Source: JANQTF01 sp036835375
Lineage (GTDB): Bacteria; Bacteroidota; Bacteroidia; J057
Length of the DNA stretch: 5,541 nucleotides
Direction of reading: 5' to 3'
Assembly (NCBI GenBank): GCA_036835375.1
Contig: DAITMB010000204.1
Location: 1-5,541 of the forward strand
Part shown: positions 1 to 5,541 of the stretch, in pieces
Layout: every line of letters starts with the position of its first letter
Position numbering within the stretch: position 1 is the stretch's first letter
Made by a program: the position numbers and the translations under genes
The notes under the pieces: model-generated
The model's input: the letters and a program-made list of their open reading frames with translations, nothing else
The model's database searches: none
What the model was told of the DNA's origin: nothing

Positions 1-2
1 CC

Positions 3-458
3 TTCGGACTTGTGGGCGCATTTGTCGGGTATGTGATCGATGAAGCTGTAGCCCCGATGATCGAATATCCCCTCAACATCAAATCACCACTGCTTTGGTA
101 TCCTCATTTCGGATCCAGAAGCGTGGGGGCCGAGCCTACCCTCCTCGTGATGTCTGAGTTTCTGTACGATCATATTCAACTACAAGTGGAGGGGCCGGAT
201 GAAATGTCTTGTGTGATCAAAGCCGGAGATGCCCTTTTGATCTCGTTCGAGCCGGGTATCATGGAACTCGAATATTGTTTTACTTATAAGTATTTAAAAG
301 TTTGCCACACATTCTATCCAAATAGATATACGAATAATACCGTGCTGATAAAACCAAAACAGAATGACATTAAATTTTCAGAACACCCTGCTTTTATGGA
401 GTTGAATGAGAAACTCAAGTCTGGCGAGCTATCGTTTCCATGCCAAGAAGCTGATTGA
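3..458 (+). CDS. Unrecognised protein, C-terminal part (5' end outside window)
   Basis: I do not recognise this protein. The frame is open to the left edge. The GTG at 12 is a possible start, but the codons before it read Phe-Gly-Leu and run into a small, glycine-rich hydrophobic stretch (FGLVGAFVGYV). I therefore take the gene as entering from outside, with 151 residues visible. That stretch could be the end of a membrane segment, followed by a soluble part. The middle is rich in hydrophobic/acidic alternation typical of beta strands (for example LLISFEPGIMELEY). The tail is lysine-rich and likely helical (ELNEKLKSGEL). Codon choice and composition look coding up to about base 270. Beyond that the GC content drops to roughly 28% by hand count over 271-390. 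The last residues (FPCQEAD) may be out of the true frame, because another frame gives a more protein-like tail. That coding sequence exists here is likely; the exact end is uncertain. Confidence 0.6.
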   Translation, partial: FGLVGAFVGYVIDEAVAPMIEYPLNIKSPLLWYPHFGSRSVGAEPTLLVMSEFLYDHIQLQVEGPDEMSCVIKAGDALLISFEPGIMELEYCFTYKYLKVCHTFYPNRYTNNTVLIKPKQNDIKFSEHPAFMELNEKLKSGELSFPCQEAD

Positions 459-653
459 GGAACAGTCAATGCTGGTCTTGCAATTGTAGAAAGGGAAGGT
501 GGACCTCCCCAGTATTTTTATCCCATTCATCTGAAATGCACCGTGTCGATCATGACAGCTTGGGCTGGCTTTCATAAGCATGGTTTTTGGCGCGATGCGC
601 TCATTTCGCACGACCACTATTCGGAGAAAATGGAATTTGCGGGAATTGCTTAG
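459..653 (+). pseudogene. Possible decayed coding stretch after the stop at 456-458
   Basis: The same frame as the upstream coding region stays open for 64 codons past the TGA at 456-458, up to the TAG at 651-653. By hand count 38 of the 64 codons begin with a purine and about a third begin with G, a bias expected of coding DNA. The translation looks plausible (for example YFYPIHLKCTVSIMTAW, then GFHKHGFWRDALISHDHY). There is no good start codon near the beginning; the first ATG lies well inside it. It may be the remnant of a longer version of the left-hand gene, or of a separate gene that lost its start. A 64-codon open run is not rare by chance, so this is a weak call. Confidence 0.22.
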
Positions 654-780
654 TCATTGACAGACGCTACCTTAGGACAAGTTGCTGAATACGAAGAATG
701 TATCTGACATTTCCCACTGTGTCGCTTTTTAGATTATTTACACTGAACAGCGCTTGATTCTTGTTGCAATCAGTAGAAAT

Positions 781-870
781 CGGGGTGTTTCAGCTTCGAA
801 CTACAGATTTACATGGATGAAACACAGAGAAGATTATGTGTACCAATCTATGAACCTCCATCACACCCCG
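781..870. repeat. Two overlapping inverted repeats sharing one arm
   Basis: CGGGGTGT at 781-788 is the exact reverse complement of ACACCCCG at 863-870. GTGTTTCA at 785-792 is the exact reverse complement of TGAAACAC at 818-825. The two left arms overlap by four bases, so in RNA only one stem can form fully at a time. The outer right arm ends directly against the stop codon (871-873) of the minus-strand AsmA-like gene, so a transcript of that gene would contain all arms in its 3' untranslated end. A role in termination or mRNA stability is possible. The long outer loop (74 bases) and the absence of a U-tract make a simple terminator unlikely. Confidence 0.4.
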
Positions 871-3800
871 CTACTTCCTCAACCGAATATCAAATTGATC
901 GGGATTTCCTACGATGTTGACTTGCAAAAAGCGAGTCTTACGGGAGCCGTCGCGATAGATGATGGCGTCTTCCTGATCGGGATCTACTTCTGCCTGCTTT
1001 TTTCCGCGAAAGAGCTGAGAGAAACCAACTTCCGAAACCAGTTGGAGGGGAACCCGCACCTGATAGTTCATGTCCATGTTGCCTTCAATCGCCTGCTTGC
1101 CTTCCATCTCGATGAAACCGAGGCTGGAGTTGATGGTCATTGTTGGAATGCTGAGCGCCCCTTGCGCAAGGTCGAGGGTATTGCGGAGGGTGTCGAAGCG
1201 CACATTGCGCAGGTTTCGATCCTGAAAATAAGATGCCAACGCTTCCAGCGGGGCAAATTGCTGAAGGCTTCCTTCTACGATTTGCAGCTCAATGTGCGCG
1301 TCGGAATCTCGGAGGATGGGCACGAGATCGGGGTGTAGGTGCAGCTTGCTGGTGATGCGACCGCTCACGCGACCCTTGAGGTTGTCGCTCACCAAATAAT
1401 CTTGACCAAAATTATCGAACTTGAGCAGGAAAGCCTCCAGCTCTATGTCCGTCAGGTCCATTTGGCTGCGCAGATAGATTTGGCTGGAGTCGGATCCATC
1501 GAAGTATCCACTCATTGACACGCTGCCGCCAGCAGTATTCATTCGGAGGGTGTCGAGATACACGTAGTGATTTTCCTGAATCTGAAGTTTGGTGTGAAAA
1601 TCCTCTAGGAAAATGCGTTGGTAGCGAATTTTAGCGATGCCTGCCTCTACTCGCAGGTGAGGAAATGGCAGCGCAAAGAGGTTAAATGCATCTTCATGCG
1701 CCACCGTATCCGGTTGATCACCATAATGAGTAAGGGCATCAAGGTCCAAATAGTTGGATCGAAAACGGAGCAAGTTGCCAACAGGTGTATGCCCGGGTTC
1801 TCCAGACCTCAAGTCGTAGTCCAGATCTACCAAAAAATCGCTCTTTCCGAGCCGACCCGAAAATTGCTGGACTTGCAGCTGATCCTGCTCGAGGTGTATT
1901 CGACCCCGAAACTGCTCCAGCTTGAGCGGGTGAATGCGAAGACGGCCTTCGACCTTGTCGAGGAGCAAATCGGCGGCTTGAAAGGTGCTGTCGTAGCGGA
2001 GGGCCACCTCTCCGTGGAGGGCCAGCTCGCGAATTTCTTCTTCGCGATAGTCATCGGGTACAAAATTTTGGCCACGATAACTGAGCAGATCCTCAAAACC
2101 TATGCGTTGGCTCACTAAGTCAAACTCAAAACGGGAGTTTCCGCGCGGATTGTCTTCGAACCACATGCCATAGTCTTCCAGCCTTCCGCTGAAATGGAAG
2201 TCAGTATCGTCGATTTCACCACTAAAATCTTCCAATACAAGGGTAGAATCGGTGATGTACACATCGGCGTGAAAGTCGTGGAGGGTGTGCGGATAATGCT
2301 TCAACTTGCCGTAGAAGTCATCAATGAAAAAGTGACCTCGCGGCAAATATTTGCCATCGCGCAGATCGCTGACGGAAGTCTCGAAGTGTAAATCAATGCG
2401 CATGTCGCTCAGTTCTTCATCGAAGCCAGCAGCAAGCGCACTGTCTTGGGCTAGAAGCTCCTGAAAATGGAGGCGCTTCGCGTGACTATGAAGCGTCACT
2501 TCGATGGGTTGGTCTCCCTGATGAAGCAGAGCGGGCAAATCGCTGAGGGTTCCTCGTAGAAAAAAGTCAGATTCGCCGATACGAAATACCAAAGAATCAA
2601 GCGTCACTTTCCCTTCGCGCATCTGCGCGTGCATGTTCATCTGCTCCACGGGATGAGGATAATCTGGAATGAGAAATTTCAAGTCCTTTACCACCAGATC
2701 GCTCGACACCCCCTTCCGCAACTTCACGAGGGTATTTTCAGGTAGCTCAAAATCTACCAGCTCGTTGAAATCCATGTCGAGGACCATTTGGCCACTGATG
2801 CGGCGAAGCCCTTCGATCCCGAAAAACTCTCCCACAAAGGCCAGATCAAGATCGGAATGAACATTGACTGCAACGCGAGGATCTTCGAAGTTTTCCATCA
2901 GCAGGCTGGCCTGAAAGACGCCCCGGTCGGGCCTGGCTTGAAGATTTTCGATGCGAAGCATCGAAGATTGGAGGGTCCGCGCTTCCCCGTTGGTGTAGTA
3001 ACCCCGAAATCCGAAATCATCCAATTTTCGATTGGAAGATGCTTCGATAAAATAGACGTTTTCGCAGCCAAAATTTGCTTCGACAAAGGGTGATTGTCCA
3101 TCAGCAAATTTACCCACCACATGTCCATCGAAAAAGATTCTGCCAGCATGTTCATAGCCTTTGAGGGCTTCTGCTACCTCGGGCGGCGCAAAGGCCATGA
3201 GAAGACTGAAGTCGGGTTTTTGGCCATAGAGACGGATGTCTGTGTCAAAATCATTGTCGATATCCATGGTACCCAGGACTTCAAATGTGCCATCCTCTAG
3301 CCGCAGTTCGCTCGGCTCTAAGTGAAGCAATTGTTCCTGCTGATCATAGTCCAGGATCAAATCGAGGCTGAGGTGCTTATCGTGAAAGAAGGTTGGCCGA
3401 TCGAATCGGTTCACGGTCAGGTCAAGTTCCGAGCTGAGATCTACATAGATGTGATCGTCCTCCAGGCGAATTTTGGCTTTGGCGCGCTGAATGTGTAGCT
3501 CCGTGTAGAGGGAATCGTCTTCGTGGTGATAGCTCAAGGCAAAATCGTCGAGGTCGATCTGCTTGAGGTCTAGCATCAGGGGAGACGAAGAGGTATCGGC
3601 TTCGCTTTCTTGGGAAATTCCTTTGGCCCTCATCACATTGAGCTGCCCGTCGGCATGAGCCAATAGATGGAGGTGACCACCTGTCACGCGCAGTCGCTTC
3701 ACCTCATAGTTGCCACGCAGGGCTTGCAGCAGGCCAAATCCCAGGTAGAGATCGTCGAATTCATAGATCGGGGTGCCTTGTCGGCCTTTTTCAGCAAAAA

Positions 3801-4026
3801 ACTGCACATCGTGCAGGACCACCGATACATAAGGAAAAGCCTTGAAAGGGGAAATGTAGCTGTGTCCCACCACCAGCTCCCCAGCGAATTCCTCGTTGAG
3901 CCGCTCCACGACCCAAGTCTTGATGTGAGATTGCTGGTAGTAGAGGATCAATGGAGCAGTCGCGAGAAGGATCACCAAGCTCAGTAAGATCAAGGAGGAA
4001 ATCCAAAGAATACGTCGGTTTTTCAT
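871..4026 (-). CDS. AsmA-like inner-membrane-anchored envelope protein
   Basis: This is a 1051-residue protein. After the basic start MKNRR comes one hydrophobic segment (about residues 6-30). The family-typical opening follows: a helix, then a first strand region with GHSYISPFKAFPYVSVVLHDV. The rest is a very long run of amphipathic strands (repeated patterns such as LRLEDGTFEVLGTMDIDND and SGRLEDYGMWFED), then an AsmA-type C-terminal region from about residue 883, with LKGRVSGRI, then FDTLRNTLDLAQGALSIPTM and MDMNYQVRVP. Known AsmA-superfamily members (AsmA, TamB, YhdP) form a hydrophobic groove between inner and outer membranes and move phospholipid or aid outer-membrane assembly; a similar role here is inferred. 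The frame could extend to a TTG at 4107, but that codon lies inside a putative promoter and the extra 27 residues would precede the anchor, so the ATG at 4024-4026 is preferred. No Shine-Dalgarno is present. Confidence 0.9.
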   Translation of the reverse strand: MKNRRILWISSLILLSLVILLATAPLILYYQQSHIKTWVVERLNEEFAGELVVGHSYISPFKAFPYVSVVLHDVQFFAEKGRQGTPIYEFDDLYLGFGLLQALRGNYEVKRLRVTGGHLHLLAHADGQLNVMRAKGISQESEADTSSSPLMLDLKQIDLDDFALSYHHEDDSLYTELHIQRAKAKIRLEDDHIYVDLSSELDLTVNRFDRPTFFHDKHLSLDLILDYDQQEQLLHLEPSELRLEDGTFEVLGTMDIDNDFDTDIRLYGQKPDFSLLMAFAPPEVAEALKGYEHAGRIFFDGHVVGKFADGQSPFVEANFGCENVYFIEASSNRKLDDFGFRGYYTNGEARTLQSSMLRIENLQARPDRGVFQASLLMENFEDPRVAVNVHSDLDLAFVGEFFGIEGLRRISGQMVLDMDFNELVDFELPENTLVKLRKGVSSDLVVKDLKFLIPDYPHPVEQMNMHAQMREGKVTLDSLVFRIGESDFFLRGTLSDLPALLHQGDQPIEVTLHSHAKRLHFQELLAQDSALAAGFDEELSDMRIDLHFETSVSDLRDGKYLPRGHFFIDDFYGKLKHYPHTLHDFHADVYITDSTLVLEDFSGEIDDTDFHFSGRLEDYGMWFEDNPRGNSRFEFDLVSQRIGFEDLLSYRGQNFVPDDYREEEIRELALHGEVALRYDSTFQAADLLLDKVEGRLRIHPLKLEQFRGRIHLEQDQLQVQQFSGRLGKSDFLVDLDYDLRSGEPGHTPVGNLLRFRSNYLDLDALTHYGDQPDTVAHEDAFNLFALPFPHLRVEAGIAKIRYQRIFLEDFHTKLQIQENHYVYLDTLRMNTAGGSVSMSGYFDGSDSSQIYLRSQMDLTDIELEAFLLKFDNFGQDYLVSDNLKGRVSGRITSKLHLHPDLVPILRDSDAHIELQIVEGSLQQFAPLEALASYFQDRNLRNVRFDTLRNTLDLAQGALSIPTMTINSSLGFIEMEGKQAIEGNMDMNYQVRVPLQLVSEVGFSQLFRGKKQAEVDPDQEDAIIYRDGSRKTRFLQVNIVGNPDQFDIRLRK

Positions 4027-4104
4027 GGCGGAAATAAAGGAAAGCTGAGCGCTTGTCTTGATTTCGGAACGTCCACTCAGCACCTGAAAGTTAAGATTCC
4101 TGAC

Positions 4105-4133
4105 CAAATAAAACCAGTCAAGATGCCTTCAAA
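4105..4133 (-). promoter_or_regulatory. Candidate Bacteroidetes-type promoter for the AsmA-like gene
   Basis: On the minus strand, TTTG (4130-4133) is followed after 17 bases by TTTATTTG (4105-4112). The latter matches the Bacteroidetes -7 element TAnnTTTG in all but one fixed position, and TTTG fits the -33 element. Transcription would begin near 4098, leaving a leader of roughly 70 bases before the ATG at 4026 and excluding the TTG at 4107 as a start. The spacer contains an inverted copy of the TTGACTG heptamer that is duplicated upstream. The spacing is at the short end for this promoter type, so the call is tentative. Confidence 0.35.
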
Positions 4134-4164
4134 TTCGAACCGATAGCAACTTCATGTGCTACAC

Positions 4165-4186
4165 TTAATTGACTGTTAATTGACTG
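4165..4186. repeat. Perfect 11-bp tandem duplication over the nfu stop codon
   Basis: TTAATTGACTG occurs twice back to back (4165-4175 and 4176-4186). The right-hand copy encodes, on the minus strand, the last residues and TAA stop of the Nfu protein. The left-hand copy lies just outside the gene, so the duplication leaves the protein unchanged. The 11-base period is about one DNA helical turn, which would place both copies on the same face for a binding protein. It may equally be a simple slippage duplication. Confidence 0.9.
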
Positions 4187-4415
4187 CCTCTACCTTCGTG
4201 ATCTCCGGGGCAATGCGAAAGATGACTTGCTCAATGCCGGCCTTCATGGTCATGCTGCTCATGCTACACGATTCGCAGTTGCCAAGAAGTTCTACCCGCA
4301 CCAGCCCTTTGGCTAGGTCAATGTCGTGCACGCGCACATCACCCCCATCCGAGCGGAGATAGTCCCGAATAGACTCCAGCGCCGTTTCGATTCGTTGATG
4401 TAATTCTTGATTCAT
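4176..4415 (-). CDS. Nfu/NifU C-terminal-domain Fe-S cluster scaffold protein
   Basis: This 79-residue protein consists of one NifU C-terminal (Nfu) domain, the usual size for free-standing members in Bacteroidota. It begins with an amphipathic helix (ELHQRIETALESIRDYL) and the DGGDV signature at 23-27. The strands around residues 38-44 lead to the cluster-binding loop GNCESCSMSSMTMKAGIE, with Cys47 and Cys50 as the CxxC pair. In the family, two subunits bridge a [4Fe-4S] cluster through these cysteines and pass it to target proteins in the cytoplasm. It lies 166 bases downstream of mrp on the same strand, which fits a shared role in cluster delivery. The ATG at 4413-4415 is the natural start and is preceded by a pyrimidine-rich leader with no Shine-Dalgarno. 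The stop codon lies within an 11-base tandem duplication. Confidence 0.93.
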   Translation of the reverse strand: MNQELHQRIETALESIRDYLRSDGGDVRVHDIDLAKGLVRVELLGNCESCSMSSMTMKAGIEQVIFRIAPEITKVEAVN

Positions 4416-4581
4416 GAGATAAATACGCTTGATCGAAAGTGGAGTAAGAGGGAGGTTTTTGGGGGAATCCTTTTATACTAAGCCTATTTAAAAGTACAGA
4501 AGAAAAGCGGTGCGTCTGCCATGGACTCGCAATTAAAACAAGCTGATCAATGCTTTCACTTCTGCCCCCGGCACACTTGAC
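4416..4581 (-). other. mrp-nfu intergenic leader with weak AT-rich hairpin
   Basis: These 166 bases separate mrp from nfu on the minus strand. An inverted repeat, CTTTTA (4470-4475) with TAAAAG (4489-4494) around a 13-base loop, sits in its middle. It is AT-rich and weak, and overlaps a TATAAA-like sequence that could be part of a promoter. Nearer the nfu start the minus strand is pyrimidine-rich (CCCCCAAAAACCTCCC and onward). I see no convincing terminator after mrp and no clear -33/-7 promoter. Read-through from mrp and an independent nfu promoter therefore both remain possible. Confidence 0.4.
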
Positions 4582-5541
4582 TCATCCCGTCGTGATTCTC
4601 ACCGCAGCGGTGGGCGGGAGCTTTGCATTTCTCACCGCAATCTGCTGCGCCAACGATTGCGCCAAAGCGGAAAAGCTGGCTGCAAGCACAGGATCTTGGG
4701 CCACCACGCTCGGCTGACCTGCCGCGGGGCTGGCAGACATTCCTTCGCGCAGTGGAATTTGGCCAAGTAGCGGAACGCCAATTTCGCTGGCGAGCGTAGC
4801 ACCGCCTCCTTCTCCAAACAGAAAATACTTTTTTTCAGGCGCGTCATCCGGCACGAAATAGGCCATATTTTCTACCACACCGAGCACAGGAACACCGATC
4901 TGTGCATTTCGGAACATCTCTGCGCCCTTGCGCGCATCAGCGACGGCGAGGGCTTGAGGGGTCGTCACCACGATCGCGCCCGTCACTGGCAGCACCTGCA
5001 CCAGCGTCAAATGGATGTCTCCTGTTCCAGGTGGCAGATCCACCAGCAAATAGTCGATTTCGCCCCAGTGCGTGTCGAAAATTAACTGTCGAAGCGCCTT
5101 AGAAGCCATCGGTCCGCGCCACACCACCGCTTGATCCGCCCGCACAAGCACACCAATAGACATGAGCTTGATTCCGTGGCGCTCAAAAGGCACTAGCATG
5201 TCCCGACCCTCTACCTGAGTCATCTGTGGCCGTGCATCTTGAAATCCAAAAATCAACGGAACACTTGGACCGTAAATATCCGCATCCACAAGCGCGACGC
5301 GAGCACCGGTCTGCGCCAGCGCTACCGCAAGGTTGGCAGCTACGGTGGATTTTCCGACGCCTCCTTTACCAGAAGACACGGCAATCACATTACGAACCGC
5401 TGGCAAGGCTTCATTGCTCCGCGTAGTGGTCACTTGCGCATCCATTGTCACCTTAACCTGCGCTTCAGGGTCCACCATGAGCTTGATCGCATTCACACAA
5501 GCCGACTGAATGGCCTCCTTCATCGGGCAAGCAGGGGTGGT
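4582..5541 (-). CDS. mrp: Mrp/NBP35-family Fe-S carrier P-loop ATPase (N-terminus outside window)
   Basis: 319 residues are visible. The frame runs through the right edge, and the first codons read TTPACPMKEAIQ. This is the conserved end segment of the MIP18/DUF59 domain that precedes the ATPase in this family, so the ATG at 5521-5523 is internal and perhaps 40-50 residues are missing. The ATPase core shows the deviant Walker A GKGGVGKST (visible residues 58-66, bases 5344-5370), DADIYGPS (86-93), WRGPM (141-145), the Walker B region VDLPPGTGD (167-175) and VENMAYF (223-229). Family members bind and transfer [4Fe-4S] clusters in an ATP-dependent way in the cytoplasm. The CxxC that proteobacterial Mrp carries just after VENM..F is replaced by VPDD; the only visible cysteines are residues 5 and 15. 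GC content appears higher than in the AsmA-like gene (near 57-68% in two hand-counted 60-base lines). The downstream neighbour nfu supports the role. Confidence 0.93.
   Translation of the reverse strand, partial: TTPACPMKEAIQSACVNAIKLMVDPEAQVKVTMDAQVTTTRSNEALPAVRNVIAVSSGKGGVGKSTVAANLAVALAQTGARVALVDADIYGPSVPLIFGFQDARPQMTQVEGRDMLVPFERHGIKLMSIGVLVRADQAVVWRGPMASKALRQLIFDTHWGEIDYLLVDLPPGTGDIHLTLVQVLPVTGAIVVTTPQALAVADARKGAEMFRNAQIGVPVLGVVENMAYFVPDDAPEKKYFLFGEGGGATLASEIGVPLLGQIPLREGMSASPAAGQPSVVAQDPVLAASFSALAQSLAQQIAVRNAKLPPTAAVRITTG

Larger units (their letters stand above)
459..870. other. Convergent intergenic region
   Basis: This is 412 bases between the plus-strand gene ending at 458 and the minus-strand AsmA-like gene ending at 871. 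The left half carries the possible decayed coding stretch. From about 654 to 780 I see only short open frames and nothing that resembles an RNA gene. The right end (781-870) carries overlapping inverted repeats. No classical terminator (GC-rich stem followed by a T-run) was found for either gene, although two converging genes would be expected to need one. Confidence 0.6.

Noticed and set aside
429..617. Minus-strand open frame of 62 codons in the convergent gap
   Set aside because: No recognisable motif and irregular composition. The plus strand over the same bases is more coding-like.
657..662. Perfect TTGACA resembling a sigma-70 -35 box
   Set aside because: No -10-like hexamer at 16-18 bases downstream, no gene follows on this strand, and Bacteroidota use different promoter elements.
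754..1338. Long plus-strand open frame (194 codons) antisense to the end of the AsmA-like gene
   Set aside because: Most of it lies opposite a well-supported coding region. Its start is a non-ATG codon with no ribosome-binding context, and the translation shows no recognisable domain. It is a shadow frame.
1618..2118. Plus-strand open frame of 166 codons inside the AsmA-like gene
   Set aside because: Entirely antisense to a gene with clear family features. Long antisense frames are common opposite biased codons, and no family was recognised.
4128..4142. GGTTCGAAT on the minus strand, resembling a tRNA T-loop
   Set aside because: The flanking bases do not form the T-stem, and no acceptor, anticodon or D arm is present around it.
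4144..4161. Small hairpin (TAGCA / TGCTA, 8-base loop) after nfu, considered as a terminator
   Set aside because: The stem has only five base pairs, is not GC-rich, and has no U-tract following on the minus strand.
4600..4612. Palindrome CACCGCAGCGGTG considered as a terminator for mrp
   Set aside because: It lies inside the coding sequence ahead of the stop codon, has a one-base centre and no T-run follows.

Overview
The window looks like an ordinary chromosomal segment of a Bacteroidota member. The evidence is indirect. The genes lack Shine-Dalgarno sequences. The long AsmA-like protein and the 79-residue Nfu protein have the form usual in that phylum. The Mrp ATPase lacks the CxxC pair that proteobacterial Mrp carries. 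One intergenic gap also has a fair match to the Bacteroidetes -33/-7 promoter. This phylum assignment is an inference and I cannot name a genus.

Layout from right to left along the minus strand: mrp, an Fe-S cluster carrier P-loop ATPase whose N-terminus is cut by the window edge (4582-5541); a small Nfu/NifU-type Fe-S scaffold (4176-4415); and a 1051-residue AsmA-like envelope protein (871-4026). On the plus strand at the left edge is the C-terminal part of an unrecognised protein (3-458) that converges on the AsmA-like gene. Between the convergent genes lie 412 bases (459-870). They hold a possible decayed coding stretch followed by a pair of overlapping inverted repeats that abut the AsmA-like stop codon.

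Mrp and Nfu make a sensible functional pair, because both handle Fe-S clusters on the way from the assembly machinery to target proteins. Here the conserved cysteine pair sits in Nfu and is absent from the visible part of Mrp. The AsmA-like protein belongs to a different process, envelope lipid transport or assembly. It probably has its own promoter in the 149-base gap after nfu, so shared orientation need not mean a shared operon.

I found no tRNA, rRNA, CRISPR array, insertion sequence or defence system, and nothing I would call a new biological system. The points most worth a second look are three copies of one heptamer around the putative AsmA promoter, including an exact 11-base tandem duplication over the nfu stop codon; the possibly broken 3' end and the abrupt drop in GC of the left-hand gene; and the mutually exclusive inverted repeats after the AsmA-like gene.
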